A stretch of 64,000 nt of DNA from Gnetum montanum. Taxonomy: Eukaryota > Streptophyta > Gnetopsida > Gnetales > Gnetaceae. This document shows positions 12,356-23,652 of the stretch, one piece after another. Below the pieces are notes generated by a model, which made no database searches, was not told the origin of the DNA, and worked only from the letters and a program-made list of their open reading frames with translations. The position numbers and the translations under genes are program-made. Each line of letters starts with the position of its first letter. Position 1 is the stretch's first letter. The stretch covers positions 173,630-237,629 of the forward strand of contig MNCI01001443.1 of assembly GCA_015680685.1 (NCBI GenBank), read 5' to 3'.

Positions 12356-14454
12356 TCAAGGTATAGTTATGTATTCAGATTTCTCTTTAATAGGGATTAA
12401 TAGCTTTGAGAAATCTAACCTAAAGAAGCCCCCAAACTTGGCTCCAAAAGTCCTAGATAAGAGCACACCATAGGTGGGAAACATGTCAGCTACTAGGATA
12501 TCAATGTAACATGTGAATGTAGGGTATTGTTTAAGTTGCACTTTTACTCCTTTTAATGACCCTACTACAGGTATGTCGGATCCATCAAGTTGAATTACAT
12601 TTTTCATTTTTGGTATCATTTGTGCTCCTAAACTCTTACATACCTAGCATGACACTGACAGTTGCTCCAAAATCCATCAAAAAATTGTGAACATTCTTTT
12701 GTAAAATAATTAGAGTTGTTAGGAAAGGAGGTTTCTCTTTCTCACTCATCATGGAATTCTTTGCATTGTGTACAGATAATGTATTAGGACATTCTATGAA
12801 GTGAACTTGCCTTTTGGGCTTTGGGGATTTTCCTTTATTGGTTTCTAGTCTATAAACTATCTCTTGAACCACCTATTTTATTTTGACAAAACATAATAGG
12901 TCATACATTGAAATGTTAGCTTTGGTTTTCTGCAAATCCTCAACTAGATTGTAAGTTTTATGTTCATCTTTAGCTTCTTGTGGAGGTGGAGTTATTCTAA
13001 GTATAGAAGGTAGATTTAGTTGTTGTGGGGTGTTTGCTTGGGATGACTTAGTTTGAGTATTTATGTTACTTTGATTAGTAGCTTTTATATTTGGAGGAGT
13101 GTAAGGGTCATTCCTAGTTTGTTCTTGTGTGTTATTCATGATGTCACTAAGTTTACGGTAGTAAGAATTAGGTGGGTTGGGGTTGTTTACCATAACTTGC
13201 TCCAATGAGAAAACCTCTTCATTTTCTATTTTATGAGGTACATTAAAGACCATAATAGGAGGTTTTCCCTTTTGTTGACCTTGGGTGTTGTTGCCATATA
13301 ATGCTAAAAATTGGGGACAAGTCTTCTTAGAATGTTGCCTAGTGTTATGGAGGCAACAATAATTGTCATTGACTAATGAAGTAGGCTTTTCTAGTTGTAT
13401 AGGACCCTTGTTGTTATTTCGCTTTAGTTCAACTACTTCATTGGAATGTTTTTGAAGTGAAGTTAATATTTGGGTCATTTGATCTTGAGTTTGAGTTGGG
13501 GGTTTAGTAGGATGAGGTACCTCATTTGGGTTGATGATGAACTAAACTAATGCCTTTGATTGAACTTCATTCAAACTAGTGTTAGATGGGAGGAATAGAG
13601 AAAATGTGGGGCCTTGAAAATAGCTATTTATAGGTTGTTTCATTTGAAGGGGAACGAGATTTTGAAACATAGTGTTGGTCATTGGGAAAGCTGGTAGAGG
13701 TAGAGGACTATGTTGTATAGGATTGCTAGCACTCATCATTCCAAATTGAGTTTGAATGATATTCATAAGGGTTATTTTTTCTAACTCTATAGATTTAGCC
13801 ATTACCCCTTGTATTTGTATTATGTTGGGGGTCTAATTTGATGACATAGGTGAAGAATGGGGCGATGGTAGAGAGGTAAAAGTTGAGAATTCCATTAAGT
13901 TGTGGATGCATCTCGCTTGGCACATAGGCCAATTGGTAAAGGAATCCCAGGTTGTAATCCCTAACATTTTCCTTAGGTATATTTCTTAAGATAGTGAAGT
14001 TGCTAGATGTTATGGCAGAGCTTGTGAATTTGTCAAATTGAGTCAAAAACTTATTTTTGAACTCTTGCCATGAGTTAATCGAGACATTAGGAAGCATCAA
14101 AAACCATCGGGTTTCTTTGGTTCTGAAAGTTGTCACAAATACCTTATATGCCACATCATTTTGGACAATGTTGTGGATGCTTAGTAAGATTTCAAAACAC
14201 TGTATATGTTGGCAGGCATCACTAGTAGGCATCGTGGGATCGAAAAATAAATTTATAATTTGAAGTGATTTTGGGATATCATGATAGTTAATAAAGTTAA
14301 AGGGGTTACTGACCAAGGGAGCTGGGGGTTGATTGGCTGCCATCCTAGTCCAAGTTCTCCTAGGAATAAAACTTGGAAAACATGAAGCCTTTTGTTTCCT
14401 CAATGTAAAGTGGCGTGTAGTTGGTCGACTAGGGGCAGAGGAAAGTTCACTCAT
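12356..14454 (-). pseudogene. C1 gag-protease
   Basis: Starts at 14454 (MSELSSAPSRP). The gag domain is in the first 219 codons, with WFLMLPNVSINSWQEFKNKFLTQF typical of plant gypsy gag. The frame shifts at an ATG overlapping a stop near 13795-13802, then stays open to 12873 apart from two stops. A zinc-knuckle-like YCCLHNTRQHSKKTCP lies near 13330-13370. The protease has active-site motif FLMDFGATVSVM (about 12640-12690); after another frame change the C-terminal GVLLSRTFGAKFGG remains (12356-12619). Frames 0, 2 and 1 in succession show it is dead, though it is better preserved than A0. Confidence 0.75.
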
Positions 14455-15086
14455 AAAATAGAAATATAAAATATAATTGTTAGAATGAAACTATAAAATT
14501 ACATAAAAAGAAAAGAAATATTGAAATAATATTTTTTTTGGTAAAGAAAAACACTAAAATATGCTATTTTTTTGAAAAGAAAAATAAATGTATAAAATTG
14601 CAATACTTATAAAATTAAAAGGAAAAATAGTAAAATGCAAGATTTTAGGAAAATAAACTTAAAATTGCATGATCAAATAAAACCACATTACCTAACCCAA
14701 GACTAAGGTAATGACCACCAAAACACAAATTTGAAAATGGGATTGGGAAACAAGGATTTAAAGAAAAACAACAAGGTAAAAGATTAAAGAAAAATGGGTG
14801 ATGAGACTTGAAAGTTTTCAAGAAATGAAATTTTGAGAATAGGAAATAAAGGGCTCAAAATTTCTTTAAAATTTTTTTTCAAGGCAATGGCTAAAAATAG
14901 AAATTTTAAATAAAACAAGTTTGAAACAAGGAAAATGAAATTTTTAGGGAATAAAACTAGAATAGGCACTAGAAAAGGGCAAAAAATAGATATTTTAGAA
15001 AATGAGATAATAATGGCTAGAAAAATGACAAGAAAAGCTAATAAACAGAGGGTGGGAGAAAGACCCTCCTTCTAGTGCCAGAAAGG
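14455..15086 (-). other. C1 leader and primer-binding site
   Basis: A-rich untranslated leader without a gene. Immediately inside the LTR the minus strand reads CTTTCTGGCACTAGAAGGAG (about 15066-15085), nearly the same as the site inside the LTR ending at 57317. This is the expected position of the tRNA primer site. Confidence 0.7.
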
Positions 15087-16260
15087 TATTGATGCATAAA
15101 TTTTGATCATACTAACACTAGGAAAGAAACTTGTTTTAGGAGACTATTATCTAGGGTGCCTCCCATATGGGTATGGAAACCTGAGAATAGTCTCAGTTGG
15201 AGAGGGTTACGTGGCCTTTTGCAAATAATAAACTAGAAAGAAATATAAAATTTAAATTAAATAATTATCTTTAATACAATAAGTGATTAAAATAATTGAA
15301 TTTTCCCTAGTCGCTAAGATTGCTAGTCCATGACTATCGATGGTATCCACTACTAGGCAGGAAGACTACGATTACCATGAGAGAGGGAGAGAAAGAGAAA
15401 GAGAAAGAGAGAGACTACCCACTATAGTCCACACAGGGCAACAATTGTAGTTCTCAAAGCCTACTGTCATTTTCTACCTTTTGTGCACCGTCGTAGAGAG
15501 GAAGATCTTTCACCCACATCTACACCACCATGACATGTTCTTGCCATCATTGAGAAGGCCCACAAGGATCCGATTTTGAGCTGCTGGCTCCTGTCTTGGA
15601 CCTCCTTGAAGATCAACCAGAAGCTTGTAAAGAAAAGAAAAGAAAAGAGAAAATTGTTACTTAGTGGAGAGAAAGTTTCCCCTTCAGATTGATATCCAAA
15701 GCCTATTTGGGAGTCCGTCCCTCTATCATCCAAGAGCCTCCTTCTAGAATCCATTTTATAGCTGCTGTGGTTGTCCATAATGATGTGGACATTTCATGTC
15801 ATGACTACAGAAACCCACCACTTCTTGTGTAATAACACCTACATTCTCCAATTAAGTGCCGATTTATGTCTGTAACTATCATAACTTCTGAAACATTTGC
15901 CACTAATGTCCATAACTACCATCATTAATGACCATAATTGTTGTAACCTCTAAAACATTTGCAACTAATGTCCATAACCATCATCATTAATGACTGTAAT
16001 TACCATAACTTCCAAAAAATTTTCCACTAATGATTGTAACTGCATTCATTAATGACTGTAACCACCATCATTAATGACCATAATTACCATAGCTTCTAAA
16101 ATTTTTACCACTAATGAATGTAATCACTATCATTAATGACCAGCACTTGAAAATTTAAATTCCCACTACTCGCATGAATTTTATTGTGGTTATTAAGGGA
16201 CAGAAATAGAAACATTAATAATCATGGCCCCATGTGAGCATGGGAGTGTTGACATCAACA
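15087..16260 (-). repeat. C1 5' LTR
   Basis: Direct repeat of 9151-10319. GA microsatellite at about 15382-15413, minus-strand TATA box CTATAAAA at 15754-15761, and the same CATTAATGAC / CCACTAATG short-repeat field at about 15890-16140. The end CATCAACA at 16253-16260 pairs with the TGTTGATG-type start. Confidence 0.85.
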
Positions 16261-17930
16261 GCCATGTTTTCTATCAAAGGAAACAACTTCACCATATCAT
16301 AGAAAAAGTTAGAAACAAAAGCTAAAAGACTTTTAAGGTTTATGCCTACAGAATATTATTACAAATAAGGATCCATTTGATCCAAAGGCTCATAGATCAG
16401 GTAGTAAAGAAAGAAGGAAAGTTAAGAAAAAGAGAAAAAATAAAAAGGTACATCAAGGACCTTTCTATTTACAAAAATAAGGTCTATCTCTATAATACAA
16501 AACAAGAACCCCCATTGAAGAAGCTTGTACAAAGAAATACGCTACCAATACCAAAATCCATCATTGAAATATTGGCCAAGATGGATAAGATATGAGACCT
16601 TGTGAAAGAGAAGTTTCAAATAGCATTCAAAATCATGGAGGAGAATACAAAACAAGTAACTAAAAACAAGGATAATATAAGGAAGAAGAATAGAAAAAAT
16701 AAGTATCACTATTAGAAAGATAAGGATATGGTAGTAGAAAAGGCTATAAATTATAATTTAGATGATGAAGGATGTGAGATATTCCAATATGAAAATTCCA
16801 TCAAAACACAAGCACTCAGGAGGTTGCCTTACCCCCAAGGCAACTATAGGTAATAGTTTCATCAACACTAGTACTATCCAAGTGGGATGCCACCTCATCC
16901 TTGGGATTACTATCAGTAGTGGAATAATCCATAATTATGAGAGATGACACCACCAAAAAAATAGTATCCTTACCATTAGCTAAATCCTTATAAATATTTT
17001 TCCTAGTACCTTGTATCCTCAAGTGGCTCTATTACCCACACATCTTCCCATCATCCTAAATATCATAGACCTATCATTGCATGAGATGAATCTCTCTCTA
17101 CATACACTCCTCACCATCCTCAATACCATGCATCTCATACCTCCACTTTTTTATGACCTATAGCATCCATGCAAGGCAAAATCTCTCCATAGCATTAATA
17201 GTAAAATGCCACAAGAGCTATGACATGAATTTGCAAGTAAATGATCATTAAAGTGGATCTAAACCTAAGCCTTAGAAAATCCATTTTTCTAACCTAATAG
17301 TCCACCTAAATCATCAAAGAAATTCATGGCTATGAAATTGTCCTAAAGTATTCAAGAAATTTCTACTAACTCACCTTCAAATCAAAATCCCCAAAATGTT
17401 CAAACTATCATGTTAACAGATGTCATGATAAATTAGATTAAGATAGGATACCTTCCTAAGAAAAGAAATAATTCTAGAATTCCCTTAGTGTATTTAAAAA
17501 TTATAGGAAATGATTCATGAAAGGCCCTATTAGATTCATATTCTAATATAAACTTGATTTTCAAAGAGATATCCAAGACATATAACTTGCCTCAACTTAA
17601 AAAGTGTAATATTAAGTTAAAACTTGTAGATTAATCCATCATTATTCCATTAGCATTTGTGGAGGAGATTATGAATACCATTAGTGGATGATCATATCTA
17701 GAATAGAAGGATCCCCCAATGTTTAATGGTACATATACTTATCAATCACAAAACAAGAAGGATCCCAGTGATTAACTGCAAATAATAGCTCTATTTCTAC
17801 AATGTGCATGGAACCAAAAAAAAATCCTCTCAAGTGCATACATAAATAAGATAGATGAAATGGATCAAATTAAGTATCTACTCTCAAATTTAGAAAATAT
17901 AAAAGAATTAGAGGCAAACTAAAAAAAGTT
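16261..17930 (+). pseudogene. A0 gag part 2 and protease
   Basis: Continues the gag cut at 9150. It begins with the segment read in A1 as YTQWDQLCHIVDGL, then a K/E-rich block near 16377-16595 (QVVKKEGKLRKRE; A1: QVAKEEGELWKR) and PLKKLVQRNTLPI (A1: PLEELVNRKTLPI). A proline/glutamine-rich part with LPYPQGN and YYPSGMPP follows at about 16800-17150. The protease region 17400-17720 has GYLPKK, SRIPLVYLKI, LLDSYSNINLI at the active-site position and LPQLKKCNIKL, collinear with A1 at 23150-23400. The catalytic D is present, but the following G positions are substituted. Stops throughout. Confidence 0.7.
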
Positions 17931-18180
17931 GAAAATTTTAGAAACCTACGAGCTAGAGACCTTAGAGGGTCCTTAGAATATGTATTACTAAATAATGGCA
18001 TATCAATAATTATCAATGCACACCTCATGAAGAAAAAAAATAGAAGTAAGTGAGAGTAGTAAAAAAATTTTCATTAGCCTTTGTCTAGTCTTATGATGAA
18101 ATTATAGGGATAAATCCATGCATATGTTAGTATTGAATCTACACAGACCTTACTATTAAGCCCAAAAGATAATCACAAAG

Positions 18181-19642
18181 AATGTCAAACTTAAAATTAA
18201 AGGAAGTTGTTAAAAAAAAGGTAGAAAAGCTCTTGAAAGCTAGGTTCATCTATCCTATAGCAAAGAGTAAGTGGATGAGCTCACTTATCATTGTATCAAA
18301 GGAAGGAGGTTAATGAAGGATCTCTAAAGACTTTAGGCTATTCAATATGGTCATCTTTGGAGATGATTTTTCTTTATAATTTGTAGATCAAGTGTTGGAC
18401 AGTATAGCAGGATATAGATATTATAGTTTTCTAGATGGATATAGTGGTTACAACCAAATCCAAATCACACTAGAAGATTCAACCAAAATAACATGTATAA
18501 TTTCTTGTAAGATGTTTTCACATAAAAATATGCTCTTCAATTTATGTAATGCCCTAACTACTTTTCAATATCTTATTATTAGCAACTTTCAATAGTAAAT
18601 TTGTAATGGTATTGAAAACTTTATGGATGACTTCTGCACTTATGATTTGAATTTCTAACATGCACTAGATTGGCTTAAGAAAGTATTAAATCACTATGTG
18701 GAAATCAACTTGAATCTTAATTAGAAAAGAAGCCACTTAATAATCCAAGAGGACAATGTCCTAGGGTACTAGATTTTAAAATAATTGATTAAGGTGGATC
18801 CAAAAAAACATAAGAATCACCCAAGGAATCACCAAAAAATCATAAATAGTCAAGGATGTGAGGTCATTCCTTGGACACATAGGTTACTATATGCACTTCA
18901 TTGAAAAATTTTCCAAAATTGTTAAATCACTAGTTGAGCTTACTAAGAAGGACAAAACATTCAAAGGGATATAGAAATATGAATGAGCATTCTAATTCTT
19001 GAAGTAGAAGCTCATAGAAACATCAATCTTATGAGTACCAAATTGATCCAAACCATTCCACATCATGATAGATGCATCTAATTATGCCTTGAGAAAAGTT
19101 CTGAGATAAATGGTTGATCATAAATATTCTTATTATATCTATTGTATAAGTATGAGCATTGCAAGTGAATAGCCTAATTATACCATAACAGAAAAAAATT
19201 AATGGTAGTTGTGTATGCCCTTAAACAATTTAGGCATTCTATGCTTGGATATCTAATTTTTCTACACACTAATCATAGTACCATTCACTTCCTCATGAGC
19301 AAACTAATAGTGAATCTTAGTATTATATAGTGGCTTGTGATTTTATAGGAGTTTGGCTTAATAATAATGAAGAAAAAGGGAATCAACAATGTTATTGCTA
19401 ATGATTTATCTTGAATAAGATGGGATAAAAAGGCTGATGAAGAGCCTTTGTTTAAACAATTTCCAAATGAGTTGCTTTTTATCAAGGCAACTAAGATCAC
19501 AACATCATCTAGAATCATAAATTAGTATGATGAATTCCTCTCCTAATCACTTACTTAGGAGACTCCTAAGGGATGGGATTGTAAGAAGAAATAATAGTTC
19601 CTTCACTAGGACAAACATTAGATAGAGATAAGGGTTAATTTT
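18181..19642 (+). pseudogene. A0 reverse transcriptase and RNase H
   Basis: Clear gypsy RT: LLKARFIYPIAKSKW then VSKEGG, VLDSIAGYRYYSFLDGYSGY, LFNLCNALTTFQ, and the catalytic box FMDDF (near 18621-18635, usual form YMDDF). RNase H follows with DASNYALRKVL, KKLMVVVYALKQFRHSML and a DHSTIHFLMSK-like phrase with N in place of D. The tether QEFGLIIMKKKGINNVIANDLS ends the segment. The enzyme copies element RNA into cDNA inside the particle. In-frame stops, including one just after the TFQ motif, inactivate it. Element A1 interrupts the reading order at 19643; integrase resumes at 26758. Confidence 0.85.
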
Positions 19643-20472
19643 TGATGGGACGTGATATTGCATGGGCTGCTATATCGCATCCCTCACGATATCATGTACG
19701 TGATATCGCGTCATCCCCCATGATATCACGGTGCACTACTAAGTCTATAAATAAGAGGGAGCTCTCCCTTGTTTCTCATCTAGGCCTAGATCATAGTGAA
19801 ACTCTGGTAGTTTTACCTGTCTAGAGATAGATTAATTTCCATGTGCCTACAATAGGAACTCCAAAGTGAACGGATCTTTATTTGAGAAAATACTGTACCT
19901 GAACACAAGTTTGTGTATGGCAATAAAGACGAACTTCTTGGATAAACCTTGCAATGCATGGAATAGGCTAAATAGGACATTATTTACTGTTATTCATTAT
20001 TTGTCATTTAAATGCTTTATTACTTCATTAAATCTCTCTCAACCCTTCTCTCCTAGTTAAGTGTCTCAGTACGACCGCTTCGAGCACGTGCGTTACGCTT
20101 GGTGATCCCAGCAATGACTAGCATTTGGTAACCAAGGTTGCATTGGTTCAGGGTATGAACGGTATGTGGGAATGGATGCTGATGCTAGGTTAATTAAGGC
20201 TTAGTTAGTTAGTTAAAGTTATTTAATTAGTCTCTTCATCCTTCACCTCACTAGCATAGGAGATAAAACAAAAGAGACATAAAAATCACATACCTCAAAC
20301 TTACTTAACCATACAACCATGACAACTATAAGTATGTTTGGGAAGATAACAAATGATTAACCTTAAGTGTTCCATAAGGTGTGTAGGCACTTAGTCTACA
20401 GATTTGAACTGGATTGCGTGTGTAACGCTCGTATTTGTATGGTTGAGTGTAGGGGTACCTCGCCACTCATCA
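19643..20472 (+). repeat. A1 5' LTR
   Basis: 830-bp LTR. A cluster of GATATC-centred palindromes (CGTGATAT, ACGATATCATG, GTGATATCGCG, ATGATATCACG) fills 19651-19730, followed by TATA box TATAAATA at 19746-19753. It ends GGGGTACCTCGCCACTCATCA, a terminus closely matched by the LTRs of A2 and A3. Transcription should start a few tens of bases after the TATA box. Confidence 0.9.
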
Positions 20473-20492
20473 TTGGCACCATTGCCAAGGAC
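20473..20492 (+). promoter_or_regulatory. A1 primer-binding site
   Basis: TTGGCACCATTGCCAAGGAC directly after the LTR. It resembles the TGGCGCCGTTGCCGGGG-type primer sites common in plant gypsy elements. The A2 and A3 equivalents read TAGGCACCGTTTTTGGGGA and TAGGCACTATTGTTGGGGA. Confidence 0.75.
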
Positions 20493-20617
20493 TAAGTGTT
20501 TGTGCGCTAAGTAGAACATAGGAAATTATCCACATCGTTGGGAGCTTAAACGAACCCTTAGGGGTAATTAAACAAAAAATTATATAACTAATAAATAGCA
20601 CACTGAATTAAAACAAG

Positions 20618-23600
20618 ATGTCTTCTTCTAACAAAAGAAATTCACCACCTAGGGATCATACTAGAAGTAGTCAGCACTCTAACACACATAACTGCAAACT
20701 ACTAGTTCTTCAATAGCACCGAGTGGTATATACTCATCCCGATGAGTACATACCAGATTTTACCTTTATCCTCCATCAAGATGAATAGTTGTGATGGAGA
20801 GACTTGCAAGGTAACATAGTGTTACCTCCAGATCGATCAATCCCAAACATGCTCCTCCGTGCTCTTGCACAGATCGGCATGACACAGCTATATGTTGAAT
20901 AGGTTGTAGGTGATTTTGACATAAGGGATTATCATCCCACAGCTACACAATGTTTAAGGGACTTAAGGCAGGAAAGCCACCATACACTGTTTAAGGGTAA
21001 AGGGGTCTTGCACATCCTAAGTGAAATTGGAGATGGTGAACCACTTATAATGGGTTTTCTATCAAATGATGTCTCCACTCCTAACAATGGTGAGGAGGTA
21101 GGGTATCAGAACCTATGATCCACGATACACAACCTTGGTTCTGATCCCTGTGAATGCCAACTGTTCACTGAGGGAACAACAATAGATGACAAGGATGAGC
21201 ACTTGGATCGTCATCACGATCGGGGCCATAGTAGCCGAAGAGAACTTAAGAAACATCATCATGGTGATGGTTCTCCTTCTTCTTCCCCTTCATCACATCA
21301 CTCACCCTCTCCTTCCACATTTGGTCGTAGCCATCAAGAGCATAATAGTAAGGATAGAGGTAGAAAAAATGAGAGACCTCGATGAGAGAGTCGAGAGCAA
21401 GGATAAGGACATGAATGGAGGGCAAGTAGGGAACAACATAGTCATCATAGACATCATGAAAGAGATGATCTTGACGAGCCCCTACTTGCAACCCAGAGTA
21501 CGCTAGATATCATGGAGGTAGTTAGAATACCAAAAAGGCATCAAATAGATAGTAAGATCAAAATATTAGATATGAATAATATCCCATGCTTCGAAGAGGG
21601 ATACAATGCTGATCTGCAAAATCATTTACAAGCATTCCACAATGCATGTACCTTGCAAAACATAGAGAACGAGTGGAAGAAATTAAAGTTGTTTCCTAGG
21701 ACACTCACAAAGAAAGTAGAGAGTTGGTAGCGGTTCATAGAATTGGAAACCATTAGGAGGTGGAGTATGATGTTAGAGTTATTCAATGATAAATATCAAA
21801 TGTACTCCAGAGTTTCTAACTTGCTTAAGTAGATCCAAGGATCAAAGTAGGGTAATCATGAACCCTTGGATGCTATCATGGGATGATACTATGCATTGCT
21901 ACAATGTTTCCTGGGCCATGGTTACACACAATGGGACCAACTTTGCCACATCGTAGATGGGCTAAGATATGAGACTAGGAGAACCCTTAGAACATATGCC
22001 CAAGGGAGACTATCAGAACTTAGAGCCCATGAAATTCATCGATTGTTGGAGCAAGTAGCCAAAGAAGAAGGGGAGCTATGGAAAAGATAGAGTGCAGAAG
22101 AATATAACCATGTTCCTTCCCTTCAAAAGAAGGAAGTGAGATTTTGTGATGAGGAGGATGAGTCACCACTCGAAGAGTTGGTGAATAGAAAAACCTTACC
22201 GATTCAAAAGCTACCAACAGAAGTATCGGCTAAGGTGGATCAGTTATGGGATTCCTTAGACTCTAGACTTGAAACTGTCTTGAAAATCATAGAGCAGTCT
22301 AAGGAGGAACGAAGTAGTGACAAAGACAAGAAAAAGTGGAGAGATTAAGGACTTGGACATAACAAGGGTAAGGGAAAAATTACTATCTCTAATGAGGTTG
22401 TGGATTCTGACACAAAAAATGATGACGGATGATCTGCCAATATGACCATTCTAAGGGATGTTGTCCAATCATTTCACATCTACAAGAGTCTGGGATGTAT
22501 ACACTTAACCCAAGACTTAACCAATGGCAAGGACCCCAAAGGTTACCTTATCCTCAAGGTAATCCAAGATAGTTCCACCAACCATTAATGTACTATCCAA
22601 GTGGAACTCCACCACAACTCATCGAGCAGCATTAGCAGTGGCAATATCCACAGTCATGGGGGATGCCACTGCCGAGACAACAATACCGTTACTAGCTACC
22701 CGATCCTTATGGCTATTATGTGTAGTAGTTGGTTTCTCCAAGTGACTCTATGGATCACACAACTCCCCAACATTACTACCAAGTTTGGGAGTACTTTAGA
22801 AGGACTCCTTCTCCTCCGGGAGACTCTCCACATCCATACCATCCTCCAAATCCATCTACCACTCTTCCGCCAGTAGTTCCACTACCACCTGCTTCAACAA
22901 TGCAAGGGAAACTCCCCACTCAACTGTAGCAATGTAACGCTATGAGAGCTATAAACATTCAACCCGTTGCTAGTTCTAACAACCATAAAAAGAGAAGACC
23001 TTTCTTAAGAACCAAAATCCTAGAAAAGCTCTCACAATAACAAGCAATTGAGTCTATGCATGCTCTTCTAACATACAAGGCTTCGGAGCTCCCTTCAATT
23101 GAACAACAGATCTCCATGCATATAGTTATGTTAACATATACCGTAACTGACTAGATCAAGGTAGGCCACCTTCCCAAGAAACTCTCGAACCCTAGAAGTC
23201 CCTTAATCTATCTACAAGTTGCTAGGAATGAACCACATAAGGATCTTCTTGACTCAAGTTCTGAAGTCAACTTAATATGACAAGAAATGTATCAAGCTTG
23301 GAACCTACCCCAACTCAAGAAGAGCACCATTCAACTAGAGCTAGTTGACTAGTCCATCACCATTCCCTTGGGATTGGTGGAGGACATTATTATCACTATG
23401 TGTGGTTGGTCATACCTAGCTGATTTCCTGGTGATAGAAGTCAAAAGTAATAATAGGGGCTTCCCAATTATAATGGGAAGGGCATGGCTGAGTACAGTAG
23501 ATGCATGCCTAGGGATCCACAATCTTTCCTTGGAGATATCTAATGTAAACATTTATGGAAAGATTAAGAAGAAGAAAGTTTCATGCATCACATATAGTGA

Positions 23601-23652
23601 CTCAGAGGGTGATGACATGGGGGAATGCTCAGCATCTCTTCCATGCAACTAG
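20618..23652 (+). pseudogene. A1 gag-protease
   Basis: Start chosen at ATG 20618 (MSSSNKRNSPPRDH). The same frame runs through an H/S/R-rich tract (21203-21500), the gag core (21512-21880: KRHQIDSKIKILDMNNIP, KLKLFPRTLTKKVESW) and VDGLRYETRRTLRTYAQGR to a K-rich end at 22348. A frame change near 22350-22490 leads into a P/Q/Y-rich segment and then the protease: GHLPKKLSNPRSPLIYLQ, LLDSSSEVNLI (about 23250-23280) and FPIIMGRAWLS (about 23461-23490). The active-site D is followed by S where G is usual. A handful of stops in about 1000 codons; moderately decayed. No pol follows. Confidence 0.8.

Larger units (their letters stand above)
9151..16260 (-). mobile_element. C1: complete non-autonomous gypsy-type element
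   Basis: Two direct repeats (9151-10319 and 15087-16260) bound a 4.8-kb interior coding on the minus strand. The LTRs have inverted ends TGTTGATG...CATCAACA, slightly mutated at the left ends. Flanking pentamers are GGCAT (9146-9150) and GCCAT (16261-16265), a 4/5 target duplication. The interior holds gag, a retropepsin and an integrase C-terminal-like segment, but nothing resembling RT, RNase H or the integrase catalytic core. It is inserted in the gag of A0. Confidence 0.85.

Noticed and set aside
19651-19730. Palindromic repeats considered as a CRISPR array
   Set aside because: No regular spacers or constant repeat length; the units sit in LTR promoters of a eukaryotic retroelement.
21186-21506. 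A 106-codon frame overlapping the His/Arg-rich region
   Set aside because: Alternative frame of the A1 gag; the frame that continues through the gag core is the other one (20618-22348).
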